DNA of 64,000 nucleotides from assembly GCF_002259745.1 (NCBI RefSeq), contig NZ_MWWW01000008.1, forward strand, positions 124,001-188,000. The letters are read 5' to 3'. This stretch comes from Bifidobacterium myosotis. Lineage in GTDB: Bacteria > Actinomycetota > Actinomycetes > Actinomycetales > Bifidobacteriaceae. Position 1 is the stretch's first letter; each line of letters starts with the position of its first letter. Positions 8,580 to 17,640 of this stretch are shown piece by piece. Position numbers and translations under genes: made by a program. The notes beneath the pieces were generated by a model that was given only the letters and a program-made list of their open reading frames with translations, was not told the origin of the DNA and made no database searches.

Positions 8580-8713
8580 TTTCTTAGGCAGATTCTGCGT
8601 TTCCTAGGCACATCCGCCGCAAAACCGCATACGCAAAACCGCGCGAATACAGGCATCGACCGAGCACGGCATGGCAGCGAGGTGCCTAAGTAACGAGAAA
8701 TCTGCCTAAGAAA
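8580..8713. repeat. Nested inverted repeat between the L33 and S14 paralogues
   Basis: The outer arms TTTCTTAGGCAGATT (8580-8594) and AATCTGCCTAAGAAA (8699-8713) are perfect. Inner arms CCTAGGCAC (8603) and GTGCCTAAG (8682) pair with one mismatch. The two left-hand cores start 20 bp apart, as do the two right-hand ones. The structure ends 30 bp before the S14 start codon and could influence read-through or translation within the operon. Confidence 0.7.
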
Positions 8714-8742
8714 TGAATCCACACATTCCCAAGGAGCCACCA

Positions 8743-9048
8743 ATGGCCAAAACCAGCAAAATCAACCGACAAATGCAACGCGAGCGCATCGTGGCGAAAT
8801 ACGCCGAACGGCGAGCGCAATACAAGCGGGACAGCGTCAGCCCGCACCTGTCGCCCGAGGAACGCGCCGAGGCGATGCGTAAACTGCATGCGCTCCCCCG
8901 CGACGCCAGCCCGACCCGCCTGCGTAACCGGGACTCCATCGACGGGCGGCCGCGAGCCTTCAACCGCAAGTTCGGACTTTCGCGCATCAATCTGCGCGAA
9001 AAGGCGCATAGGGGCGAATTGCCCGGCGTAGTGAAATCAAGCTGGTGA
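8743..9048 (+). CDS. rpsN: Ribosomal protein S14, zinc-independent paralogue
   Basis: 101 residues, starting [20 protein letters not shown], the longer S14 type without a zinc ribbon (no cysteines; [20 protein letters not shown] where CxxC...CxxC would be, then [20 protein letters not shown]). The ATG at 8743 follows AAGGAG at ideal spacing; an upstream in-frame ATG at 8713 lies inside the inverted repeat and is not favoured. It sits in the zinc-starvation set between L33 and L31. Confidence 0.94.
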   Translation: MAKTSKINRQMQRERIVAKYAERRAQYKRDSVSPHLSPEERAEAMRKLHALPRDASPTRLRNRDSIDGRPRAFNRKFGLSRINLREKAHRGELPGVVKSSW

Positions 9049-9117
9049 CCGCTGGCAATCGCACGCAATAGACGAACAGCCAATGCAATCACCACAACAA
9101 CCAAGGAGCGACAACTA

Positions 9118-9375
9118 ATGCAACAAGGCATTCACCCCGAATACGGCCCCGTGGTCTTCTACGACCGCTCAGCCGACAAGTACATCCTGACCAAATCAAC
9201 GCTGGTCGCCAAGGCGAAAAACCTGCCAAGCATCACATGGGAGGACGGCAACACCTATCCGCTGGTCAATGTGGAGGTGTCCTGCTACAGCCATCCCTTC
9301 TACACCGGCAGGAACGTCGTGCTCGACACCGCAGGCCAGGTGCAGAAGTTCCACGAGCGGTACGGCCGGAAATAA
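9118..9375 (+). CDS. rpmE2: Ribosomal protein L31 type B
   Basis: 85 residues starting [20 protein letters not shown]. The HPEY...VVFYDRSA opening, [21 protein letters not shown] and FYTG are typical of the longer, zinc-free L31 type B. A good AAGGAG lies just upstream. In many bacteria this form is derepressed by Zur and displaces the zinc-binding L31 from ribosomes. Confidence 0.94.
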   Translation: MQQGIHPEYGPVVFYDRSADKYILTKSTLVAKAKNLPSITWEDGNTYPLVNVEVSCYSHPFYTGRNVVLDTAGQVQKFHERYGRK

Positions 9376-9415
9376 CCGAGGCCCACCATCTCACTACAAC
9401 CACGAAAGCAACACC

Positions 9416-9538
9416 ATGAAAGTCAAATCCTCCATTCGATCGCTGGCACGTAAGGACGGCTCCTATGTCGTCCGACGCCGCGGACATCTGTACGTCATCA
9501 ATAAGAAGAATCCGCATTGGAAAGCGAGGCAAGGCTGA
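9416..9538 (+). CDS. rpmJ: Ribosomal protein L36, zinc-independent paralogue
   Basis: 40 residues: [20 protein letters not shown] to [10 protein letters not shown]. The usual L36 CxxC...C...H zinc site is missing; the protein has no cysteine. The stop overlaps the ATG of the L32 paralogue (TGATG), which suggests translational coupling. Confidence 0.92.
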   Translation: MKVKSSIRSLARKDGSYVVRRRGHLYVINKKNPHWKARQG

Positions 9539-9705
9539 TGGCACTGCCGAAATACCGGACCTCACGGTCACACACCCGCTCACGCCGAGCCAATTGGAAG
9601 GCGAAAGTCCCACAGTTGGCCACGGTCACCACGCCGGAAGGCGAAGTCGTCCAAGTTCCCCAGAATCTGGCCGCAGCCGTACGGAAGGGGTATATGAAGC
9701 CCTAA
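9538..9705 (+). CDS. rpmF: Ribosomal protein L32, zinc-independent paralogue
   Basis: 55 residues: [20 protein letters not shown] then KAKVPQLATVTTPEGEVVQV, ending KGYMKP. The basic N-terminal KxRTSRSRTRxRRA signature identifies L32. The four zinc-ligand cysteines of the canonical protein are absent. Its ATG overlaps the L36 stop codon. Last ribosomal gene of the run. Confidence 0.92.
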   Translation: MALPKYRTSRSHTRSRRANWKAKVPQLATVTTPEGEVVQVPQNLAAAVRKGYMKP

Positions 9706-9730
9706 TGTCCCGCGTGTCCTGCGTCGGAAA

Positions 9731-9797
9731 TGTGTTGACGAATTGGATATCCCTCAGGCCTCGCTTTGCGAGCGGCTCTCCTAGCAAGGAGCGGGAA
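9731..9797 (+). repeat. Dispersed CCCCTCAG...GGAGC element, copy 2
   Basis: GTTGACGAATT is followed by CCCTCAGGCCTCGC, a TTTGCGAGCGG segment and GCAAGGAGCGGGAA. The GTTGACGAATT prefix is shared exactly with the copy near 42.3 kb. It fills part of the 297-bp gap between L32 and the ZnuA-ZinT gene. Confidence 0.6.
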
Positions 9798-10002
9798 TGT
9801 CATGAACAGCCTCCGACGCCGGACATTAGCCGAACTGCCCATAGACATGGCAGAACCTCCGCAAGCCGGCATACGAGCATCTCTTTGTAGAGTCGCCGGA
9901 TATATACGGCTCTCCCCCAAAATTCGCCCGCAAAGACCGACCGTTGAAACAGAGCACACCCAGAAACTGAATCATCAAAACAATCAGGTAGAAAGCCTAA
10001 AC

Positions 10003-11628
10003 ATGACTAACCCAAACGCTAGCCAGCCCACGCCCGAAACCAATCCCAACGCTCGCGCAGCCATCGGCGAACGCCGTACACCGGTCATCGCCAGCATCGC
10101 CGCATTCTGCGTCGGCGCGCTGCTCGCCGGCGGCATTGTCGGCGGATTCGCCTACGCAAGACAAGGCCAGACGTCCGGCGGTGAGCCCGGCGGCAGCACC
10201 ACGGCGACGGCTGCGGATTCCTGCGACACGACATTCACCGTGGTCGCCTCGGTGAATCAGTGGGGTTCGCTTGCCGAGCAACTCGGCGGCTCCTGTGCCG
10301 AAGTCACCTCGCTGATCAACTCGACCTCCGCCGATCCGCATGATTACGAGGCCACCGCCTCGGACCTCGCGAAGCTCGCCAAGGCCGACATCGTAGTGCT
10401 CAACGGCGCCGGATACGACGGCTGGGCGGAAAAGGCTCAGCTTGACCCGGACAAGCAGGCCATCGTGAACGTGGGCGACCTCATGGGCATCACCGCCACC
10501 GAGGAGCACTCACACGAGCATGAGGAAGGGGCCGAAGGCGAGGAAGGCCACCATCACCATCACGGCTCCACCAACCCCCATGTGTGGTTCAGCCCTGAAG
10601 GCGTGCTCAAAGCCGCCGAGGCGATCAACGACGCGTACGTAACCAAGGCCGGCGAGAACTCGAAGACCGCCGCCACCGTGCAGCGCCACTTCAACGAGTG
10701 GAACGGCGAGTACGCCGACTTCGTCGCCCTCGTGAACAAGGGCCGGGCCGCAGGGGTGCAGCGCAACTACGTGGCCACCGAGTCAATCATCAGCTACCTG
10801 CTCGATTACATCGGCGCGACCGACAAGACCCCCGAAACCTACACCAACGCGATGAACAGCGAAGCCGAGCCTTCTGCCGCCGACCTCAAGAACGCGATGG
10901 ACATCGTCGCCAGCGACGACGTGGACATCCTCGTCGTCAACCCGCAGGAGATGGGTGGCTTCGCCAAGAAGCTCAACGAAGCCGCGATCTCCAGCAACAA
11001 GACGATCATCTCCGCCACCGAACAGCTACCCGAGAATCAGAAGACGCTGCTCGACTGGCTCACCTTGATCGCCAAGCAGGCGCTGGCCACCGATACCACG
11101 AACGGTTTCTTCCTCACGCAGGACGTCAAGGACCGCACGCTTGCCGACTACGAAGGCGAATGGCAGTCTGTATACCCGTACCTTCAGGACGGCACGCTCG
11201 ACTCCGTGATGGAGGCTAAGGCCAAGAAGGGCGACATGACCGCCGAGGAGTACAAGCAGTACTACGACACCGGCTACAAGACCGACGTGGAGAAGATCGT
11301 CATCAAGGGCGACCAGATGAGCTTCACCCGTGGCGGCAAGACCGCGACCGCAACCTACAAGTACGATGGATTCAAGATCCTCGACTACGCTAAGGGCAAC
11401 CGCGGCGTGCGGTTCCTGTTCACCGCCACCGGTGACGTGCCCGCAGGCGCACCGAAGATCGTGCAGTTCTCCGATCATGGCATCGCGCCGGGCAAATCCG
11501 CGCACTTCCACATCTTCATGGGCGACGACTCCCAGGAGGAGACCCTGAAGGAGATGGACAACTGGCCCACCTACTACCCGGCGTCCCTGAGCAAGGAGGA
11601 AGTGGCCACCGAGATGCTGGCGCACTGA
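10003..11628 (+). CDS. ZnuA-ZinT fusion, zinc-binding protein with N-terminal membrane anchor
   Basis: 541 residues. A membrane segment (about 28-50) without a lipobox precedes a ZnuA domain (about 75-355; VVASVNQWGSLAEQLGG, DPHDYEATASDLAKL, NPHVWFSPEGV) that carries a His/Glu-rich loop around residues 167-186 (HSHEHEEG...GHHHHHG). A ZinT domain follows from about 364 (ADYEGEWQSVYPYLQDG, GDMTAEEYKQYY, KSAHFHIFMGDD with its metal-binding histidines). Similar fusions are known in streptococcal AdcA. The start at 10003 follows an AGGTAGAAAG stretch. It is in line with the zinc-independent ribosomal genes, so zinc capture during starvation is the likely job. No znuBC genes are in the window. Confidence 0.9.
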   Translation: MTNPNASQPTPETNPNARAAIGERRTPVIASIAAFCVGALLAGGIVGGFAYARQGQTSGGEPGGSTTATAADSCDTTFTVVASVNQWGSLAEQLGGSCAEVTSLINSTSADPHDYEATASDLAKLAKADIVVLNGAGYDGWAEKAQLDPDKQAIVNVGDLMGITATEEHSHEHEEGAEGEEGHHHHHGSTNPHVWFSPEGVLKAAEAINDAYVTKAGENSKTAATVQRHFNEWNGEYADFVALVNKGRAAGVQRNYVATESIISYLLDYIGATDKTPETYTNAMNSEAEPSAADLKNAMDIVASDDVDILVVNPQEMGGFAKKLNEAAISSNKTIISATEQLPENQKTLLDWLTLIAKQALATDTTNGFFLTQDVKDRTLADYEGEWQSVYPYLQDGTLDSVMEAKAKKGDMTAEEYKQYYDTGYKTDVEKIVIKGDQMSFTRGGKTATATYKYDGFKILDYAKGNRGVRFLFTATGDVPAGAPKIVQFSDHGIAPGKSAHFHIFMGDDSQEETLKEMDNWPTYYPASLSKEEVATEMLAH

Positions 11629-11784
11629 GCGAATCGGCCGATTCGGACAGCCATCGCCTCTGCGCACCGGCCCAGTCTCGGGCGGCGGACCGACCCGGTC
11701 TCGGGCTGCGGACCGACCCCGTCCCAGACAGCGGACCGGCAGGCCGTCGGACAACCGACTCCCCCTCAGCCCCTCTCAGGCCTC

Positions 11785-12026
11785 AGCGTCCGTTTTCTAC
11801 CAGGACAGCCCCGCTTCCAGTAGAAAACGGCCGCTACCGAGCCGCTCAGCGGCTGTTTTCTGCTGGAAAGTCCCCACTCTTGGTAGAAAACGGACGCTAA
11901 TCGGCCGCTCAGCGGTAGTTTTCTACCAGAAGGACCTCACTCTCAGTAGAAAACGGACGCTTACCGGCCTTTCAGCGGCTGTTTTCTACTGGAAGCGGGG
12001 CTCTTCTGGTAGGAAACGGCCGCTGA
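11785..12026. repeat. 63-bp-period palindromic tandem array between convergent genes
   Basis: Eight copies of a roughly 20-bp motif alternate in orientation. The core TTTTCTAC starts at 11793, 11856 (TTTTCTGC), 11919 and 11982; its complement GTAGAAAA starts at 11820, 11883, 11946 and 12009 (GTAGGAAA). Same-orientation copies are exactly 63 bp apart each time. Neighbouring copies pair, for example TTCCAGTAGAAAACGGCCGC (11816) with its near-complement ending at 11868. It lies between the convergent ZnuA-ZinT and AbiEi-like genes, whose 532-bp gap holds no gene. Confidence 0.8.
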
Positions 12027-12160
12027 GTCCACCTGTCACGAAGATGTCACTAAGCATCGGGCCCGAATACAACCACCACGTCCTGGCACAACCCGAGTCA
12101 CCAAACCCTTCTGTAATCCGCCACCGGCATGACCACCAGCGCCAATAAACCCCATCATCC

Positions 12161-13117
12161 TCAAGGCACACCGCCAACTCGTGGAATCCCCACGCCGGCC
12201 AGCTTGTCCGCCAATGGCTGCCGATGAACGACGTCATCGAAAGTAAAGCGGACTATACGACTCACGCCCCACGCATATAATCGGCGCTCGCGCTCGCTTT
12301 GCTGGTGCACCACGGCCTGAATTGTTTTGCGGCCCGTCATCGCCGGATCGACATACTTGGCCACGCCGTCATACTCGGCAACGACCGTGTACCCGCCCGG
12401 GAACAGCCACGCGAAATCGACTCGATACCATTCACCAGCATTCTGCGGATTGGCAAATATATGCTGCAACTGCGGTACCGCAAAACCCATCTCAATCATG
12501 ACGGCGCGGGCCAGCGATTCGCCGCCGTTCTCACTCAACGGGTTCGCATGCGTCAGGAGGCGTTCCACCGCCGCGGTATCACGGTGAAGCGCCGAGCAGA
12601 TGGCACGCACGGCGCTCGCCTCATGACCATTTCTGAATGCCGAATCGAATATGGGCAACGCACTGGCAAACGGCAGCATCAATCCGCAATCTACCAGCGT
12701 CCTGGCAACCGATGTCACTGGTATGCCTTGTATTTCAACCGCAGGCAAATCGGTCATGAAAATACGATGCACGCCCTTTGCGCCGTGTCCGGCATTCACG
12801 GAGGAAGCGATATACACGGCGCTGTGAATCGACCACTGATGGGCGAAACCGTGTATGGCCACTGCCGTCGGCCCGGCGAAGACCCATGACGGATGCCGTT
12901 GTGACAAGCACCGCACGATGTGCTTCACTTTGTCGGCGCCATTCAGCGTTTTCCAATATTGGGCGTCAATGAACAGGCCACGATGCGGACTGACCAGTTC
13001 GCCGTCGCGCGTCCGCCGCCGGAGCGCCTTGCCTTCGGCGTCGTTTGCCGCGAACACACAGCTTCGTTGCTGCTGCGCCCGCATGAGTTTGTCCGTGATG
13101 GTGTGATGCGTTTTCAT
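12161..13117 (-). CDS. AbiEi-like winged-helix protein with DUF559/Vsr-type nuclease-like C-terminus
   Basis: 318 residues. The N-terminal part resembles the AbiEi antitoxin type (RRRTRDGELVSPHRGLFID, then SWVFAGPTAVAIHGF, VTSVARTLVDC). The C-terminal part (about 235-310) has a PD-(D/E)xK-like pattern, VDFAWLFPGG then VVAEYDGVAKY, as in DUF559/Vsr-like proteins. Proteins with this arrangement are common in actinobacteria and their role is not established. No partner AbiEii-type nucleotidyltransferase is adjacent. There is no clear Shine-Dalgarno before 13117; an internal ATG at 13084 is an alternative start. Confidence 0.72.
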   Translation of the reverse strand: MKTHHTITDKLMRAQQQRSCVFAANDAEGKALRRRTRDGELVSPHRGLFIDAQYWKTLNGADKVKHIVRCLSQRHPSWVFAGPTAVAIHGFAHQWSIHSAVYIASSVNAGHGAKGVHRIFMTDLPAVEIQGIPVTSVARTLVDCGLMLPFASALPIFDSAFRNGHEASAVRAICSALHRDTAAVERLLTHANPLSENGGESLARAVMIEMGFAVPQLQHIFANPQNAGEWYRVDFAWLFPGGYTVVAEYDGVAKYVDPAMTGRKTIQAVVHQQSERERRLYAWGVSRIVRFTFDDVVHRQPLADKLAGVGIPRVGGVP

Positions 13118-13779
13118 GCGGACGACGCTAACGGCCGCTCGCCGTCGTTGTCCAGCTGAACCGACCTATGTGGATACAGCTTCGGCAATCCGGCGTGTTG
13201 TGGATAACTTCGCGGGGAAATAATCCGCGAAGACAGGAGATCACCAATCGATATGGCATAGCACCGACTGGAACAGCCTCCACGCCCCGGTCCAATAACC
13301 ATCCGATTACTAGGGTCGCCATACACACATTTCAGCCGATATCCCAATCCGAGTCCGAGGAGAAGACCCAGCCTATGCCAACTGATGAGACATGGCCAGA
13401 ACTGAATGGAAGGAAATGGAAAGGAAAGAATGGATTTGTTATTCCAAAGTGCTGTCAACCACTGGAATCGCTGCAATTACTGTCCTCCAAGCATTCCCAA
13501 TCAGGCCGGAACAGCGGGAAATCAACACGAGCGTCCTACGAACAGCAACACCTTGGTCGAACATAGCTAAAAAGAAAGGTTGTGTTAGACCAAAGTGTGC
13601 TTAACCAGAGAGCGTTCCAACTAACGGGACAGTGAATTACCTCGGAATAACCAATGATGTCTGTCCTGATAAGGAACCGGTCCGCGCCGAGTCTTCCTTG
13701 GGAAAAACGCACTCGGGCCACTCGGAACACCGCGATTACTCAGAACAAATGCACACCTTGGTCTGGCACAGACAAAAGG
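13118..13779. other. Intergenic region without recognisable genes
   Basis: No frame here resembles a protein. The composition is lower in GC than the surroundings. A loose duplication CACCTTGGTC...AAAAAGAAAGG (near 13548) and CACCTTGGTC...AAAAGGAAGG (near 13754) is present, with no known meaning. Confidence 0.5.
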
Positions 13780-13813
13780 AAGGTGGGCTGAACCGTTTGG
13801 CTCAGCCCACCTT
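13780..13813 (-). terminator. Terminator hairpin of ileS
   Basis: AAGGTGGGCTGA (13780-13791) pairs perfectly with TCAGCCCACCTT (13802-13813). On the minus strand it is followed by CCTTTTGTC. It lies about 110 bp beyond the ileS stop. Confidence 0.7.
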
Positions 13814-13923
13814 ATGTGGCACATCTTGGCGAAACCGCCGTCAGAAAACGGCCAGACGTCTGGCTAATCGCCAGCCAATTGCCAGCCAATCACCAGCCGA
13901 TCAGACCGTCAATGACGACGTCA

Positions 13924-16900
13924 TCACGCCTTGGCGACCTCCACGGCCAGTTCCTTGGCGTCCTCGTCAGCCTTGACCTCCAGCGAGGTGGCCAGCGTTT
14001 CACGGGCGATGAGGTCGCGGAACTGCTCGACCTTCGCCGCATCGGCAGCCGGCACGGTCAGCGTCAGCGCGATGCGATCGGCGATGTCGAGGCCGGCGTC
14101 CTTACGGGCGTCCTGCACGGCGCGGATAGCGTCGCGGGCGTAGCCTTCGGCCACCAGGTCGTCGGTCAGCGCGGTGTCGAGGATCACGAAGCCACCGGTC
14201 GGCAGCGCGGCGGACACGGAAGCTGCCGCCTCGGCCGCGTTCTCCTCCTCCACGCGATTGATCAGCTCGTACTCGCCTTCGACCAGCGCGATCTCGCCAT
14301 TCGGCGTCTCGACCACGGGGGCGCCGGAGGCATCCACGCGCCACGCACCGGTCTTGGACGCCTTGATGGCGAACTGCACCTGCTTACCGAGGCGCGGACC
14401 GGCCGCACGGGCGTTGACCTTGAGCTGGTGAACGATCTTGAGACCCTGGGAGCCGGCGTCCTCCATCGTGCAGAACTCGATGTCCTTCACGTTGAGCTCG
14501 GACTTGAGCACCTCCGCGTAGGCACGCACGTCGTCCACGTCCTCGACCACCACGGTGAGCTTGGACAGTGGCTGGCGCACGCGGATCTGCGAGGCCTTGC
14601 GCAGGGACAGGGTGCCGGAGACGACCTCGCGCACCTTCTCCATCGCATTGACCAGCTTCGGATCGTCGACGAGCACGCGACCGAGCTCGGTGGCCTCACC
14701 GGTCTCCTCGGAGACGACGAACGGCCAGTCGGCCAGATGCACGGATTCGCCGCCGGTCAGGCCGCGCCACACGGACTCGGCCTCCATCGGGGCCAGCGGC
14801 GCGAGCACGCGCATGAACACCTCGAGCACGGTGTACAGGGTGTTGAACGCGTTGGCGTCCTCGTTCCAGAAGCGGTCACGGGTGTTGCGGATGTACCAGT
14901 TGGTGAGCACGTCGATGAAGTCGGACGCGGCGTCGCAGGCATCGGAGATCGCGAACTCGTCCAGCGCCTTCTCCACGCGCTCCACGAGCCGGCGGGTGCG
15001 GGCCAGCAGGTAGCGGTCCATCTCCGGCAGGGCGACGACCTCGTCGGGGCGCAGCTGGCGCGCGTCGAAGCCCTTGCCGCCGTTGGCCGCGTTGGCGTAC
15101 AGCGTGAAGAAGTAGTACGAGCTCCACACCGGCAGCATGACCTGACGCACGGTGTCGCGGATGCCCTCGGCGGTGACAATCAGGTTGCCGCCGCGCAGAA
15201 TCGGCGAGCTCATGAGGAACCAGCGCATGGCATCGGAACCGTACTTGTCGAACACGCCGTTGACGTCCGGGTAGTTGCGCAGGTGCTTCGACATCTTCTG
15301 GCCGTCGGAGCCGAGCACGATGCCGTGGCAGATCACGTTCTTGAACGCCGGACGGTCGAACAGGGCGGTGGCCATGACGTGCAGCAGGTAGAACCAGCCG
15401 CGGGTCTGACCGATGTATTCGACGATGTAGTCGGCCGGGAAGTGCTGCTCGAACTTCTCCTTGTTCTCGAACGGGTAGTGGAACTGCGCGAACGACATCG
15501 AACCGGACTCGAACCAGCAGTCGAGCACGTCGGGAATGCGGCGCATGGTGGACTTGCCGGTCGGGTCGTCCGGGTTCGGACGGGTCAGGTTGTCGATCCA
15601 CGGACGGTGCATGTTGATGTTGCCGTCACGGTCGCGCGGGTAGTCGCCGAAGTCGGCCTTGAGCTCGTCGAGCGAGCCGTACACGTCCACGCGCGGGTAC
15701 TTCGGATCGTCGGACACCCACACCGGGATCGGCGAACCCCAGAAGCGGTTGCGGGAGATGGACCAGTCGCGCGCGTTGGCGAGCCACTTGCCGAACTGGC
15801 CGTCCTTGACGTTCTCCGGAATCCAGTTGATCTGCTGGTTGAGCTCCAGCAGACGCGGCTTGATCTTGGTCACGGAGACGAACCAGGAGGAGACCGGCTT
15901 GTAAATCAGCGGAGTGGCGCAACGCCAGCAGTGCGGGTAGGAGTGCACGTAGCTCTTCTCCTGGAAGAGGATCGCGCGGTGCTCCTCAGGGATGGACGCG
16001 AGCGGACCGTCGCCGGCGCGCAGGTTGCGCAGGATCGGCAGATTGGCGTCGAAAACGAAGAGCCCCTCGTACTCCGGGCACTGCGCGGTAAAGCGGCAGC
16101 CGGCGTCGAGCACGTCGGTGCTCTTGATGCCCTTGGCGTTGAGCGTGTTCATATCGTCCTCGCCGTAGGGGGCCTGGTGGACCAGACCGGTACCTTCGAC
16201 GGTGTCGACATAGTCGGCGGTGAAGATGGTGTAGCCGTTCGGACCGGGCACGTTGCCCTCAGTCTCGGCCTTCTCACCCGCGAAGTACGGGAAGACCGGC
16301 CAGTAACGGCGTCCCTCGAGCTCGGAGCCCTTGAGCTCGCGCACGACCTCGTAGTTCTCGCCGAGCTCCTTGCTGTAGTGCGGCAGCAGGTCCTTGCCGA
16401 GGTAGAACTTCTTGCCGGCGAACTTGCCTTCGGTGGGCTTGACCTCGACATAGTCGATGTCGGCGCCGACCACGATGGCGAAGTTGGTGGGCACGGTCCA
16501 CGGCGTGGTGGTCCAGAAGACGGCGTAGGCGTCCTCGTCGCGCATCTTGACGGCCACGGACACGGTGGTGTCCTGACGGTCCTGATACACGTCGGCGTCC
16601 ATCCTGAGCTCATGGGCCGAAAGCGGCGTACGGTCCTTCGGACAGTACGGCAGCACGCGGTAGCCCTGGTAGGCGAGGCCCTTGTCGTACAGCTGCTTGA
16701 AGGCCCACATCACGGACTCCATGTACGGGATGTTCAGGGTCTTGTAACCGTGCTCGAAGTCCACCCAGCGGGCCTGACGATGCACATAGTCCTGCCATTC
16801 GTGCGTGTACTTGAGTACGGAGGCGCGGCAGGCGTCGTTGAACTTGTCGATGCCCATCTTCTCGATCTGGTCGACCGAGTCGATGCCGAGCTCCTTCTGC

Positions 16901-17238
16901 GCCTCAAGCTCGGCGGGCAGGCCGTGCGTGTCCCAGCCGAACACGCGGTTGACCTTGCGGCCCTTCATGGTCTGATAACGCGGAATGACGTCCTTCGCAT
17001 AACCGGTCAGCAGGTGGCCGTAGTGCGGCAGGCCGTTGGCGAAGGGCGGGCCGTCGAAGAACACGAACTCGTTCTGGCTGTGGTCGCCGGAAGGGTTGCG
17101 TTCGACGGACTTCTGGAAGGTGTCGTCCTTGTCCCAGTAGTCCAGGACGGTCTCCTCCATCTGGGGGAAGCTGGGGTTCGGCGCTACGTGCGCGGTCTCG
17201 CCGCCCTCGTTCGCCTTGGGATATACGTTTTCGCTCAC
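13924..17238 (-). CDS. ileS: Isoleucyl-tRNA synthetase
   Basis: 1104 residues from a GTG start at 17238, which follows GAGGAG at 7-nt spacing. Class I signatures are visible: the HIGH variant in LPHYGHLLTGYAKDVIPRY, WDTHGLPAE, the editing-domain segment FWTTTPWTVPTNF, and KMSKHLRNYPD (KMSKS variant). It charges tRNA-Ile with isoleucine in the cytoplasm. The length and the C-terminal anticodon-binding extension match the eukaryote-like IleRS type common in actinobacteria. The leader carries a T-box, so uncharged tRNA-Ile probably raises expression. A long open frame on the opposite strand is only a shadow of this gene. Confidence 0.97.
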   Translation of the reverse strand: MSENVYPKANEGGETAHVAPNPSFPQMEETVLDYWDKDDTFQKSVERNPSGDHSQNEFVFFDGPPFANGLPHYGHLLTGYAKDVIPRYQTMKGRKVNRVFGWDTHGLPAELEAQKELGIDSVDQIEKMGIDKFNDACRASVLKYTHEWQDYVHRQARWVDFEHGYKTLNIPYMESVMWAFKQLYDKGLAYQGYRVLPYCPKDRTPLSAHELRMDADVYQDRQDTTVSVAVKMRDEDAYAVFWTTTPWTVPTNFAIVVGADIDYVEVKPTEGKFAGKKFYLGKDLLPHYSKELGENYEVVRELKGSELEGRRYWPVFPYFAGEKAETEGNVPGPNGYTIFTADYVDTVEGTGLVHQAPYGEDDMNTLNAKGIKSTDVLDAGCRFTAQCPEYEGLFVFDANLPILRNLRAGDGPLASIPEEHRAILFQEKSYVHSYPHCWRCATPLIYKPVSSWFVSVTKIKPRLLELNQQINWIPENVKDGQFGKWLANARDWSISRNRFWGSPIPVWVSDDPKYPRVDVYGSLDELKADFGDYPRDRDGNINMHRPWIDNLTRPNPDDPTGKSTMRRIPDVLDCWFESGSMSFAQFHYPFENKEKFEQHFPADYIVEYIGQTRGWFYLLHVMATALFDRPAFKNVICHGIVLGSDGQKMSKHLRNYPDVNGVFDKYGSDAMRWFLMSSPILRGGNLIVTAEGIRDTVRQVMLPVWSSYYFFTLYANAANGGKGFDARQLRPDEVVALPEMDRYLLARTRRLVERVEKALDEFAISDACDAASDFIDVLTNWYIRNTRDRFWNEDANAFNTLYTVLEVFMRVLAPLAPMEAESVWRGLTGGESVHLADWPFVVSEETGEATELGRVLVDDPKLVNAMEKVREVVSGTLSLRKASQIRVRQPLSKLTVVVEDVDDVRAYAEVLKSELNVKDIEFCTMEDAGSQGLKIVHQLKVNARAAGPRLGKQVQFAIKASKTGAWRVDASGAPVVETPNGEIALVEGEYELINRVEEENAAEAAASVSAALPTGGFVILDTALTDDLVAEGYARDAIRAVQDARKDAGLDIADRIALTLTVPAADAAKVEQFRDLIARETLATSLEVKADEDAKELAVEVAKA

Positions 17239-17439
17239 CGTAAATCTCCTCGTGGGTCTGGTTCGGTCCACAGGGACGATTGGTTGCGATGATTGCGCCG
17301 GACGGGCGTTACGTGGTGATTCAGCCGTGGACTCCGCCGGCCTGAGGTGTTCGTGATACCATCGACCGTCCGTCTCGCAGCCGGAACCTTGCGTTCCGTC
17401 CGGAGCGACCATCTCGTCGCCCTGCTACGAGGACGATGC

Positions 17440-17640
17440 CGGACGACTTCCGCCGCACCCGCCACCGCGGTACCACCTCGCTTGCCGCCGCTCGACCGGA
17501 CCGGAGCCCGTTCAAGCGCGACCGCTTGCGTTCGGCTGTTTCGGGCCGATCCCGTCGGGTCTACTGGGCGATGACTCGCCGTTCTTCCGAAGGCTCCCCG
17601 CTGATAACGGATCACTGCCCTGTACAACGAGGCATATCAT
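17440..17640 (-). promoter_or_regulatory. T-box leader of ileS (approximate limits)
   Basis: On the minus strand the sequence AGGTGGTACCGCGG (within 17462-17478) matches the conserved T-box that pairs with the tRNA acceptor end. Further upstream GGGAGCCTTCGGAAGAACGG resembles the Stem I region, and ATC triplets (Ile) at 17603-17605 or 17610-17612 are candidate specifiers. No terminator stem with a T-run precedes ileS, which agrees with the translational T-boxes known for actinobacterial ileS. The leader is about 400 nt long. Confidence 0.75.

Noticed and set aside
13548..13790. CACCTTGGTC duplication as a mobile-element remnant
   Set aside because: The match is short and no terminal repeats or transposase fragments accompany it.
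13816..17292. Very long plus-strand open frame
   Set aside because: It lies antisense to ileS, follows its codon structure, and encodes no recognisable protein; it is a high-GC shadow.
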